A DNA stretch of 64,000 bases, from contig CAIIXF020000004.1 in NCBI GenBank assembly GCA_903813345.2, positions 28,401,986 to 28,465,985 on the forward strand, written 5' to 3'. Below the pieces are notes generated by a model that worked only from the letters and a program-made list of their open reading frames with translations, was not told the origin of the DNA and ran no database searches. The position numbers were made by a program, and so were the translations under genes. Of this stretch, positions 32,926 to 44,078 are shown piece by piece (the stretch's first letter is position 1; each line of letters opens with the position of its first letter). The DNA comes from Owenia fusiformis. Its lineage: Eukaryota; Annelida; Polychaeta; Sabellida; Oweniidae.

Positions 32926-33360
32926 CCATCTTGTTGGTGCCTGCCGGAGCTTGAGTTGGACTTGTGTTGAAGGTGTAGTGTCTTGTTTTTTCTGATGTTG
33001 TCAACTGCTCCAGCCGTCATTAGAGGTGAGATTTCTTGAATTTGTGGATTTTTGAAGTGATGTTTTGAGTTGTGTGCCATCTCACAGTACTGTCCAAAAT
33101 TTGTAATAGGTGTTTTAAAACTGAAAATAAATAGGAAATGAACATTGTGTCTTAGCGTCTCGGAGTATTTATAGGGTTAGGGTGGATTGTGAATGCAGAG
33201 AAGTCTATTGGTTAATCAATGTGTTTGTGCGATGATCTGTCGCTGCGGACTGGAGATTGCGTCCACAATGGTCCAGAATCATCTCCCATATTGTACCAAT
33301 GTTTGGTGATGTTGGGATTGCAGCAAAGGTTTGTGATTTGTCTGCAGAAGCCTTTCTCTG
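32926..33360 (-). pseudogene. third, diverged copy of the unknown ORF
   Basis: Contains in order, on the minus strand, sequence like the TATA region, the ATGGC start and N-terminal part of the unknown ORF, and then a block (33240-33360) like its later coding part. The middle is missing and the order of the blocks is altered. It shows an older member of the family. Confidence 0.6.
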
Positions 33361-33361
33361 T

Positions 33362-34208
33362 CACATAGACTGAACACACATAGCAGTCCTCACCTCAAAC
33401 TGCCCTTTATAATAGGTGAGTTAACATTTTTCAAATGGTACGATCTTTTCCACCAGGTATTTTTCTCCATCACATTGACTGAACATACCCAGCAGTCCAC
33501 AATTCGAAGTGCCATTTGTGATAGGTGGGTTAACATTTTTAAAATGGTAGGATCTTTTCCACCAGGTATTTTTCTCCATCACATTGACTGAACATACCCA
33601 GCAGTCCACAACTCGAAGTGCCCTTTATGATAGGTGGGTCAACATTTTTAAAATGGTAGGATCTTTTCCACCAGGTATTTTTCTCCGTCACATTGACTGA
33701 ACACACCCAGCAGTCCACACCTCGAATTGCCCTTTATGATAGGTGGGTTAATATTTTTAAAATGGTAGAATCTTTTCCACCAGGTATTTTTCTCCATCAC
33801 ATTGCGAACATACCCAGCAGTCCACAATTCGAAGTGCCATTTGTGATAGGTTGGTTAACATTTTTAAAATGGTAGGATCTTTTCCACCAGGTATTTTTCT
33901 CCATCACATTGACTGAACATACCCAGCAGTCCACAACTCGAAGTGCCCTTTATGATAGGTGGGTCAACATTTTTAAAATGGTAGGATCTTTTCCACCAGG
34001 TATTTTTCTCCGTCACATTGACTGAACACACCCAGCAGTCCACACCTCGAATTGCCCTTTATGATAGGTGGGTTAACATTTTTAAAATGGTAGAATCTTT
34101 TCCACCAGGTATTTTTCTCCATCACATTGACTGAACATACCCAGCAGTCCATAACTTGAAGTGCCCTTTATGATAGCTGGGTTAACATTTTTAAAATGGT
34201 AGGATCTT
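33362..34208. repeat. satellite array, unit about 109 bp, three-unit higher-order pattern
   Basis: About 7.5 units; the ATCTTTTCCACCAGG mark recurs about every 109 bp from 33441 to about 34095. Three variants alternate, recognised by AATTCGAAGTGCCATTTGTG, AACTCGAAGTGCCCTTTATG and ACCTCGAATTGCCCTTTATG, in the order A-B-C-A-B-C. The array ends directly against the RT fragment at 34209. Confidence 0.92.
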
Positions 34209-34962
34209 TTAGTAGAATCCAAGCATTTGTGTGTAGAAAAGTCCGTCGAATTCGAAATTGTTTTCTTTGAGAATTATGTTAAGAAATTGCACGAATCTAT
34301 TGTTGGGTGGTCTCGGAAGCGGAAGTGGAGTTTTGTCTTTGCTGAGTGAGTGTAAGACCGCAGCAATTCCTTTGTGGTGTCCAATATTGGTGTACAAGTT
34401 TTTGACGTCCATGGTGACCAAGAGGCTGTTGCTAGGGATGTTGCCTAGTGATCGGAGTGACAGCACCTCATTTATCAACCTGTTTGATGATGGTGTTTGT
34501 GGCCTTGCGTAAGACATTGAGTGCTTGATCTTCTTGATTGGATATGTTCGGGAAGGATGGAGTGAATGATTTGGTGTTTGAAATAAGGTCCTGGATGTAA
34601 CTTTCGAGTTTCCTACAGAGTGAGGCAGGGAGTGTATTACCTTGAGAAGTGGAACAAGCGAAAGGATGGTTTCTGCATTGGGGGATGCCAAAGTATTTGT
34701 ATTGCGCTCGTATGGCGTTCTTGAAGTGGTTGAAGTCCTGTGTTAAAGATGTGTATCGGGGTACCGTTTGCCTAGGGACAAAACTGAGGCCTTTGTCTAG
34801 TAGGGAGAGTGTGGTAGGACCAAAGGTCTGAATGGATAGATTAACAACAGCTTTGGGATTGTGCAGATTGTTTTTACGTGCAAATTTTCGGGCCTTACGG
34901 TAGTTATTTTGCTTAGTATGCTGGTAGCATTTCTTGAGTTTGAAATGTTTGTCACGGGTCAT
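34209..34962 (-). pseudogene. Penelope-like reverse transcriptase, 5' part with internal deletion
   Basis: Two minus frames: 34962-34468 (N-terminal region, LLDKGLSFVP and DFNHFKNAIR contexts) and 34691-34209 (RT motif A-type MDVKNLYTNI, then LNIILKENNF). The region normally between these, about 100 residues of RT fingers, is missing at about 34470, where the frame also changes. The sequence stops just before the catalytic block and is replaced by satellite. The Penelope-like (Neptune-type) assignment is by recognition. Confidence 0.7.
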
Positions 34963-34984
34963 ATTTGCTCAGTGAGTGTGTGTT

Positions 34985-36940
34985 CCGAGGAGAAAGAGGA
35001 CGGACGGGGGGACAGAGATGGATGAGTTAAATAACCGGAAGCATGTAAGGTTGTATATACGTGTGAGATGGGATATGTGCTATCACGGTGATGGGTAGAT
35101 ACGTGTTTTTTACGTGGGATGAAGAGGATAAGGCTCAAATGTGAGATATTCAGTCATACAAACATAGCCCACACACGAGTAATGATTCATACATTGTTGA
35201 AATCATAAACCAATTTCTCTTTTGAAACAATTGATGGTCCTCAAAAATAAGATGTAGTTAAAGAGTGCCTAGGTTAGTTGTATCTGTAAAGCTTGCGAGG
35301 GTTGTTGTCAGAGGGTTGAGAAGAGCATTTTTCTCAATCAGCCGCTTGAGACTTGGCTCTCAGGATGAGGGCGTCGCTGAAGGGCTTGTCATCGATGATC
35401 TGGATAATTGATGATTCATGTAGAGATTGTTCTGTTTTCAGCTTTATTAGTGCGTTGGTGTGGTGGTCAGTTGCAGCAGATTGGAGGTTACGCCCGCAGT
35501 GGTCGAGGATGGCCTCCCAGATTGTGCCGATGTTTGTGGTATCAGGGTTGCTGCAGAGGTTCGAGATCTGCGGGCAGAAGCCCTTAAGGACTACCTTTGA
35601 TTTGTTAGCTTCGTCGAGTACGCTGAGGGCCTTTGTGCTCTTGAGAATGCAGGACTCTATACGCCTAATGGAGTAGAAATCACTTTCAGCGTTGGTGGGA
35701 CAACGGTCCCCGGGTGCGTGTTTCTTAAAGACAAAATCTATAGGTTTAATGCCCAATGCTTCCAAGGTATTTAGTTGGATAATGCCTGAGTTTTTAGGGG
35801 CCACGGATTTTTCAGCCATCTTGCTTGTGCCTGCCGGAATTGCAGTTTGTGTAGGTAGTGATGTGTCTTTGATGTTGTTTCTTATGTTGTCTATCTCTGC
35901 CGCCGACATCAGGGGTGAAGTATGCTGAAACTGAGGGTTTCTAAATTGATGCTTTTGTTTCTGCGCCATCTCGTAGTTTAGATGGAAAATGAAATAAGGT
36001 GTTTTAGAAATGAGAATAAATAGGAACTGAACATCGTGTACAGGCGTCTCAGGGTATTTATTATAGTGTTGGGGTGGATTGAGAATGCAGAAAAACTGAT
36101 TGGTTGTTGGATTTTCGCACGGACGTAAAAGAGCTTCTGGTGTTGGTGCGTTTTTGTTGAGGGGCTGTGATTGGTTGAAAAGCGCGGACGTAAAAGATTG
36201 AGTTTTGGTAGCATGATGTCTGAAAAAGGACAAAATATCATTCTGTTTGTGCTTCTTCGAAAAATATTCCCAAAAAATAGAAATATGTGAAGAATATGGG
36301 GTTTGTGCCACCGGTAGGTTGGCGGGAGGGGTGTGGTAGTAGGGGGTAGGTGTTGGGATTGTCATATGTGGTGGAAGTTTGTTACAGTCCTCTAAAAATT
36401 AGGTATGAAGATTTTTAAAGTGTGTTTTTGTTCTATGGAATGTGGGGAAATTCCTGGGGAATCCCTTGTAGTATGGAGAAGGTCAATCGGTGCATATCGG
36501 AGATGTGTATGCAGTTGATATATTTGTTGGCAACTCTAGGACTGAATACCTAAAGAGGACTTACATTGTTTTAACATGTGATCATAATAATACTGATATG
36601 AATTATTCAAATAAAGAGAAAAATAATAGTTGTTCAACCCAAGAGATCAAAATCAAGATAATAATAAAATATATTTAGTACACAACCATAGATGAAAAGA
36701 CACAAAAAGGTAAGAAGAATATGTTTTGAAAGAGTGAATTGTTGTATTAATAGTGGGAAAATAACGGGAGAAAATCTATATTTTAATTTTGACTCTTTAT
36801 GATGAACTCATCTCTTACTGGCTTCTAACTCCATAACGATCCTGTCTCTTTCTTGCATCAATAGTTGGAAAAAATCTCTATAGCACAATGCTATTGCTGT
36901 ATTTCATTTTGAACTCATAAAATTTCATCTGATGCTGTTC
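34985..36940. repeat. large duplicated segment, copy 2
   Basis: Direct copy of 30425-32880 with a deletion of about 440 bp at 36515. The distance between copies is about 4.5 kb, with the satellite and RT fragment lying between them. Confidence 0.85.
35334..35969 (-). pseudogene. unknown Penelope-associated protein, copy 2 (truncated)
   Basis: Closely matches the copy 1 protein from the ATG at 35969. A GGA-to-TGA change ends it after SQAAD, and one extra base follows, so the last 25 or so residues are lost. Its TATA box is also disrupted. The RT relic starts 370 bp downstream. Confidence 0.7.
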
Positions 36941-38654
36941 AATTAAGTGATGGTATTTTTGAATTTAGCATCAGTCAATTTTAAGTTGGGGAGGACAATT
37001 AGTTCATTAAAAGGTGTGTCTTGCTACAATAACATGTCCACAAAGATAGTTACCCCCATATTTGTTGCCATGACATTCAAAGCCTTTTTTTGTCCAATAG
37101 TTAATGTTCAGGATTGGAAAAAATATCCCCTAAGAAAGCCATTGTAGAGTGGTTCGGTTGTTCAAGTTTTGGAAGCACATATAAAGGTGAAGCATGGATT
37201 TTGGTATTCCTTCAGATGCATAACTTTCTCTTCTAGTTTAGCACTGAATTCATTTTTTGGAATGTTCAGTTGCTTATATCACTCAGTAAATGAGAGTTCA
37301 AAATACAAATTTGAGATGAGTAGTGGACCCATGGCTTAAAGTCTTCAGGAATTTCAGGAAATTTCAGGAAAAAATTCACCAAAATCTGACCCCATTGAAT
37401 TCAATACAAATCTGGATTTTTTTTTTGTTAGGGGGGGGGGGGGGGGGGGCGTAGGGGGTCAAGCAAGGGATTCAAAATAAAGGTCAAATTTGTTGAATTT
37501 TTTCCTATGAAAAAAAACATTTTCCTCCACATTTGAAAGCATATGTATTTGGGTCTATATTACTCTAAAAAGCCCTCGATCAAATCTCATTTTTCCAAAA
37601 TTTCATGGAAGGAGGACCTGCCGAAACCCACCGCTCGCTTGGTCCGCCTCAATACAATTTTCAGGAAATTTGAAATTTGTTGCTTTTATCCATGGTAGTG
37701 GATATTCATGGCACCATGGAAAATGAAGCTAAAGAAGGCCAAAGAAGTAATCATTCATTCAAATTTCTAGTGTGCAAAGGGAAGTTTGAACAACGGCTGC
37801 CTTTGTCCTTCAGTACACCAACTCACCATTTTTCTGCAGACATGATTCTGACACCTGGACTTCTTTTGTCTTGGTTATCTCAGTTACCACACATTTAAAA
37901 ACTGCTTTTTTAGTAAGACAACATGAATATGAATGTTTGAGGAATCAGGTAGCTTTCCCTCTCCTTGTTTGCCATGTCACTGAGTCAGTGTATCACCATT
38001 ATAGGCCCGGTCTTGTTTAAGCTCAATACATACTTTGTTAATTTATGGAAGGCTGAACAAGCCTGTTGTACAGGTACTATATGTTGTAGGCTGGAGAATA
38101 TCACTGTTCTATATTTCTTACAGTTCAATTGTGAAAACCCTTACAGCGATTTGAAATCCCAGGCCTTCTATTATATACTATATATCTAAATATGTTTAGT
38201 CTTCCATGTTTATTTAACTGCAGTGTAATAATAACTGAGTTATGTTTGGATTAATAACACATGTATTTTTCCTATAAGTTAAACAAGAAACCCTATTAAT
38301 AGAAATATCCTGTTATTTGATTTTTGAGTTATATTTACCACATTATACACACAATTTAATTTAGACGAAATGTAAGTAGAAAACCATATAGATTTTATCA
38401 ATTGTAATAATCACTCGGAGTGTTTTGCAGTAGCTTTTCCCTATTTAAAGGATTAAATTTTGGTATTTTTAGACCATTCTCGTTCGGTTATTCGGTTATT
38501 ATATTGCATGACAAAAATTGTCTCCATATATATATCAGCATATATTCCAGCAGGGGCTGTGACTATGCATGCAACTTTCTTTTCCTGTCACATATTCAAA
38601 AATACATTTACTAATAAGACTGCCTTATGTCACCAACCCACCTTTTAGATTCCT
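36941..38654. other. no gene recognised; G19 tract
   Basis: Mostly AT-rich. An uninterrupted run of 19 G lies at 37431-37449 after a T-rich stretch. A small open frame at 37677-37898 resembles nothing I know. Confidence 0.45.
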
Positions 38655-39230
38655 TTTATTATTTCTTCCAACAAAAAAATTGCATAATGAACATTATTCC
38701 AGTTCATCTAATTCCTGGTTAGTGGGAAGTGTAAAAGGAGTATGCAGTTTTTTCTCATTCTCATGGCAGGCAACTTCTGAATGATTGTACGATCATAAAG
38801 TTTGATACTTTTGAGGATCCGCATACTTTCTAGTGCTATCTCTTTTCCAGTTTTTGGCAAATGTTTGTAAGGGTTCCAATAATTTTTTTTGAAAATGTCA
38901 TCATTGATTGCAATGAGAACCTGGGAAGCAGCATTCTGAATCTTCTGTCATGTATTTTTCTTTGATCTTTTCTTCATCTGACAGATTTCTTTACTAACTA
39001 ATCATTTTTACTAATTTCACCCTCACTGGGTTTAGGTGCCTGTACAGTATTACTGAGATTATTATCACCAGTTTGGATGATGAGCACATGAGGACGAAAA
39101 GTATTACACACCAGCTAAATCCAGACACATTTATTTGCTCACCTATACATAGTTGTGAGTGTGGACGGAATCATTGTCATCTCTTTGATGCATAACAATT
39201 GTGAGTTCATTCATACTGAATAAATCATCA
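38655..39230. repeat. duplicated segment, copy 1
   Basis: Matches 40145-40940 (shared TTTGATACTTTTGAGGATCC and GATGAGCACATGAGGACG blocks). About 200 bp present in copy 2 (40500-40700) are missing here. Confidence 0.8.
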
Positions 39231-39522
39231 TAAGAGTACAAAAGATAAACTTAACTAATACAGTAACAAACATTAAGATAACATCATAAATGTACATTTT
39301 TTTGCCAAGCCTCGATTAAAAATTTTCAAAGTTTTATAAGTATATTTTTGTTTGAATTCATTATTTCTCAAACTTCTGTGTGTTTGGATTTGTCAAATAA
39401 CATTTAGGAAGGTACCTTTTTCTAATATAACTTAAAGTTTTGCATTCTAAAATGACATGAAATTCATCACCCATTCCTTTACCACATAAATCACAAAACC
39501 TATTTTCCCTTGGAATATTTTT
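39230..39522 (-). pseudogene. LINE 3'-end fragment
   Basis: The minus frame encodes a LINE zinc-binding tail (RFCDLCGKG, DEFHVILEC, RYLPKCY contexts) followed by a typical C-terminal stretch. It is cut at its 5' side by the 267-bp repeat array. Confidence 0.65.
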
Positions 39523-40060
39523 AAAGTGGTGAAGAGAAATTAATAGAAGATGCATCATTTGTGCCTAACAAAATAAAAACTGCCTTCTTGCCCTTCAAAA
39601 CATTACAAACACAAGTAGAAAAAAAAGAGTCTTGAAATTTGCCACCCCTTTTAGCAACAATAGCACAGTCCTGGGGAATTAGATTGTCAGGCAGATAGAA
39701 CAGGAGACTATCTGATAAGATCAAAGATTTGTCGGATGGGACACAAATAAAAATATTCGAACAGAAATTTTCCAAAAGTGAAAAGAGGTAAAGTGGTGAA
39801 GAGAAATAATAGAAGATGCATCATTTGTACCTAACAAAATAAAAACTACCATCTTGCCCTTGAACACAAGTAGAAGAAAAAGGATCTTGAAATGTGCCAC
39901 ACCTTTTGGCTACAATGGCACAGTCCTTGGGGATAAACATATGACATATGGAAGAGTATTCTGTCAGATATAATGAGATATTTGTCAGTTCGGACGCCCA
40001 AAATTTGGAATGAAAGCATGCACACTTTAATTTGGTATGTTTGAAGTTTGTTTTTGCTCA
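39523..40060. repeat. tandem repeat, unit about 267 bp, two units
   Basis: Units begin AAAGTGGTGAAGAGAAAT at 39523 and 39790. On the minus strand the unit is almost open (GTNDASSINFSSP context). The same unit is at 51985-52500. Confidence 0.85.
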
Positions 40061-40144
40061 CTTAGTGTATTTTAAATATTTCCCCTGTGATTTCCAAAAT
40101 CTGACATTTAACTTGAAGTTTAAAAAGTAATTACTAATTTGTTC

Positions 40145-40940
40145 AAATATTATTTCTTCCTACAAAAAAACGTCATAGTCTACATTATTCTTGGTTAGTG
40201 GGTAGTGTAAAAGGAGTAAAGAGAAGTTTTCTCTCATTCTCATGGCCGTTCATCTTCGGAATGATTGTACTATCATGAAGTTTGATACTTTTGAGGATCC
40301 ACACACTTTCTAGTGTTATCTACTTTCCAGTTTTGGGCAATGTTTGTAAGGGTCCCAATGATTTTTTCTGAAAATGTCATTGATTGCAATGAGAGCCTTG
40401 GACCTTCTGTCACGTATTTTTTCCCTGATCCTTTCTTGATCTTCAATTTTTTTTTACTAATTTCTTTTTATCAGTCTATAGTGAACATGTATTAGTTACC
40501 CTCAACTCAGTAACCATCTGTCATCCATTTGACTCCCTTGAAAGCCATCATCTCTGTTCAGTGAAAAGACCTGACGGTTGGCCTCCACAACCTCTGAGTT
40601 ACACCCAGCGACCCTGTTGGCATCCAGTTTGGAATAAGCCAAAGGCAGCAAAAGCTTAAATATGAGTCTAATGCATCTGCTGCTTCAGGGTGTCAAAGCT
40701 TCTTCACTTTGGCACCAAGACCTTTAACCTCACTGGGTCTAGCTACCTGTACAGCATTACTGAGATTATTGTCACCAGTTTGGATGATGAGCACATGAGG
40801 ACGAAAAGTATTACACAACAGCTAAATCCAGACACATTTATTTGCTCACCTATACATAGTTGTGAGTGTGGACGGAATCATTGTCATCTCTTTGATGCAT
40901 AAAAATTGTGAGTTCATTCATACTGAATAAATCATCCCAA
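40145..40940. repeat. duplicated segment, copy 2
   Basis: Second copy of 38655-39230. A frame at 40690-40902 ends in a Cys/His-rich tail (CSPIHSCECGRNHCHLFDA) that is conserved in copy 1 as well. It may be a relic of an unidentified protein. Confidence 0.75.
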
Positions 40941-41117
40941 AAATTCACACAAGTATAGTCTAGTAGGAAGGTATGGTCCCCATGCACCCGAAAGATGTAT
41001 TTTTTTAATGTACATTTTTGTAATCCTAAAGGTCCATACTAAAGAGTTTTGCATGTTCCCAGAATGAAATATTGTCCCATGGTATCCATTGGCGGCCATC
41101 TTGTCGGCCATCTTGAA

Positions 41118-41845
41118 TTTTTGAAAGAGCTGATGTTAATCATCTCAAAGTATAATAACTTCCACAGTTTTGAGATTTGAAAGCTGTAAGTGGTACCAAA
41201 ATGAAGCTATTATAGTATCCTATATTATCAGATGCAATAATTATGCAAATTGTCTCATTTGCATAAAATGTGACATCATCAATCATAATTCTTGCCTCTT
41301 TACAACGGTATAGCATTATACCATTCTGCCTGAGTGATCAGTCTTAGTCATTCATGAACATTAATGATTTTAAATATATAGGTACATTAATTTTGAACAT
41401 ATTTACAATCGAAAGTTTTGGAAAAACATTGTCAGACACAGGATTATGTTACTGAAAAGGGGCGTGGCACTTCTTGTGAAAAAATTGATGTTAATCATTT
41501 CAAAGTACAATAACTTCCACAGTTTTGAGAGTTGAAAGCTGTAAGTGGTACCAAACTGAAGGTATCACAATATCCCACATTATAAGATACAATAATTATG
41601 TAAATCACCGTATTTGCATGAAATATGACATCATCAATCATTATTTTTGCCCCTTTTCAACGGTAATACATATTGCATTTTCCTCTGAGTAACCAGTCTT
41701 GGTCTCTCATGAATATAAAAGATATTAAATGTATAAATTCATTTTGAACATATTTGCAATTGAAAGCTTGAACATATTTGCATTGAAAGTTTTAGAAAAA
41801 CATTGTCAGAAATCAAGGTATGGCCTTTCAAATGACTATTGTTCT
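41118..41845. repeat. tandem repeat, unit about 365 bp, two units
   Basis: Units share AACTTCCACAGTTTTGAGA, AGCTGTAAGTGGTACCAAA, TGACATCATCAATCAT and AAAAACATTGTCAGA. The same family lies in the opposite orientation at 51040-51985. Confidence 0.85.
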
Positions 41846-41889
41846 GAAAAGGGGCGTGAAAATCTGTAATGTTATTATATAGTCGATGT

Positions 41890-43080
41890 ATCATCTGTAA
41901 AATACCCGGGGGTTCACTGAATACACAATTCTGTAGTTGTCATAGGCTGAGCCCTAAGTCCCCATAATCATTATGTTCCCATACCAATCTGGTGTTCACA
42001 TGCCAACCAAAATAACGCACAAAAGCCATACCAAATATCCAATTCAAACATGACCGTGCTCTATTCGAATTTCTCAACCAATCAGAATGCAGCATAGCCA
42101 ATATAGAACGTTCTCTTATTCTCCATAGATGCACGACCATGCTCTATTCAATCTGCAATTTGCATTGTTTTGAGTGACGTCACATCTCAGCTGCACATCT
42201 TGGGCTCTGTCCAGGGATAGCTGTTCTTTTTTACTCCATCCGTAACTACTGTAACTATTTAACTCCCATGTTTGCATACACCGTATAAAATCTAAAACGG
42301 GGAGTAAAATAGAACAGCCCAAACAAATTCTAAAATTTTTCCGGCCGACTTCAGAATCTTGACAGCATGCGTATTCTTCCTTCATGCCCGTTCAACAGAC
42401 ACGGCTTTTACTAATTTTTATGTTTGAATCGGAATAAATAATGATAGGCCATTCAATATGGTGAAATTCAGCACTCGTTGGACAGAATGTTAGTACAAAT
42501 GCACTCACCTTCGGTTCGTGCTTTGTACAACATTCTGTCCAACTCGTGCTGAATTTCACCATATTGAATGGCCTATCATAATAATGATAGGCCATTCAAT
42601 ATGGTGAAATTCAGCACTCGTTGGACAGAATGTTAGTACAAATGCACTCACCTTCGGTTCGTGCTTTGTACAACATTCTGTCCAACTCGTGCTGAATTTC
42701 ACCATATTGAATGGCCTATCATTATTTATTCCTTAAATATAAGACCAATGTTATACCAAATGTCCAAATATAGGACTAATGTCATACCAAATATCCCAAA
42801 AATATAAGATCATTGGAATGCAAATGTCTAAAGCCCCTGGAAGAAGCAGAACTTTTATGAAAATGAAAACAACCTCAAATTGAGGACATTTGTAAAAACT
42901 AGACCAATCCCATACCACAAGTGAGAGGTAACATATTCTCCATGACCATTCTTGTACCACAAAGTAGAAAAATCCGACCACTGTCATACCTCAAAAGTCA
43001 TAATTAAATGGGGGCATTCTCATTCCAGATCCTAAAATTTGGATCCATTGCCATACCAAATGTTAAACCTGCACATCGCT
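41890..43080. repeat. degenerate repeat, inverted relative of 8700-9480
   Basis: Contains GGGGGTTCACTG at about 41909 and many CCAATGTCATACCAAATRTCC-type motifs, the complement of the motifs at 8.8-9.5 kb. It is interrupted by the palindromic dimer at 42431-42730. Confidence 0.6.
42431..42730. mobile_element. palindromic element present as a head-to-tail dimer
   Basis: Two apparently identical 139-bp hairpin units (42441-42579 and 42584-42722), each starting ATGATAGGCCATTC and ending with its complement, with stem arms of about 58 bp around a small loop. A 4-bp spacer AATA separates them. The outermost bases GGAATAAATA and TATTTATTCC are also complementary, so the whole 300 bp is a palindrome. 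It has no coding capacity. Confidence 0.92.
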
Positions 43081-43207
43081 CCAAAAAGCAATATGTTGAC
43101 ATATATTGTTTTTACATTTTCAAGCTCTAATATAAATTTTATGTAAATAAAAATTGTTTTTTTCTGCGTAATATCAACGAACAATCATTTAGTTAAAAAA
43201 ATAAAAA

Positions 43208-43277
43208 GGGTAATGCAGGATTAGAACCCGGGCCTCCCGCGTGCTAGGCGATCATTCTACCGCTCGACCACCGTGTT
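43208..43277 (-). pseudogene. tRNA-derived sequence (tRNA pseudogene or SINE head)
   Basis: The minus strand shows an A-box-like TGGTCGAGCGGTAGAA, an anticodon-loop-like CTAGCAC (AGC, Ala), and a B-box-like GGTTCTAATCC. It is followed by a TTTTTATTTTTTT terminator-like run. The acceptor arms pair poorly and the D-stem is broken, so a working tRNA is unlikely. Confidence 0.55.
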
Positions 43278-43826
43278 ATTTTGAATGGTGGAAGTAATTA
43301 AACGCTACTTATTTTGAATGCTATGATTTGGAAGTGTCGTCACGTCATTTAGAAACCTTTCCAAAATCATATCACCGGCTCCGATCTAAGCAATTCAATG
43401 AAAAATCTTTGAAATGACACATTTATCGTAAGTATTTCTACACAAGATTTGCCCCATTTGTTCATCATTCTATAATCTTTCATTAAGCTCAAAACGATAA
43501 AGTTCACCCCCGAAACAACCCAAGATTGCGTTTCGGGGCAAAGTCCAGCTTTAAAAGAGGAACCCCTTGTCAAGGTTTATATAGAGTGAAGCCCTCGGGT
43601 GTAAAATATAGCTTTTGACTTTTAGAAAGTAGCCCAGTGATGTTCCTTATTCTTAGCTTGTTCAGAAATTCTTGTTGGTCTGTTTGGCAGATATTTAAAT
43701 TTCAGCCAAAGATATATAATCTGTATCGCTTTTGGACTAAGTACTACTTTAAATTATCTTGTACAGATACGAATGACCACATATCCCCATATCATTTTAG
43801 GATATGCAATGGACTGAAATGGGTAC

Positions 43827-43981
43827 TGAACTGAACTCATAGATCAGTGACTTCTAAGTATCGATTTATTGTTGCATCATATCTGGTCACGTGACCTATT
43901 TACATAATAATCATAACAACAAAAGCACATGGTACAGTCTGATGAATGCTTACATAATTGTTAAGACTACATATTATGACA
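43827..43981 (-). repeat. 3' LTR (155 bp)
   Basis: Identical by eye to 48492-48646. It contains the perfect palindrome GGTCACGTGACC (43885-43896), which includes a CACGTG E-box, and an AATAAA signal on the minus strand at 43865-43870. Confidence 0.96.
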
Positions 43982-43995
43982 TCTTCCTTTTTTCC
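43982..43995 (-). other. polypurine tract
   Basis: GGAAAAAAGGAAGA on the minus strand directly before the 3' LTR, the standard plus-strand primer position. Confidence 0.8.
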
Positions 43996-44078
43996 AAAAA
44001 TGAACAATCATTTTAAGTTTAAAACGTTTCAAGTAAGTGTTAATATTATATCACTGTATTAATCAAATATATCTGTTT

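Noticed and set aside
33421-33609. ORF MDCWVCSVNVMEK repeated through the satellite
   Set aside because: It follows the unit of about 109 bp, which is not a multiple of three; the frame is lost in neighbouring units.
33362-34208. CRISPR-like array
   Set aside because: The units are near-identical throughout with no unique spacers, in a eukaryotic context; it is a satellite.
43208-43277. Functional tRNA-Ala(AGC)
   Set aside because: Acceptor stem and D-stem do not pair and one T-stem pair is broken.
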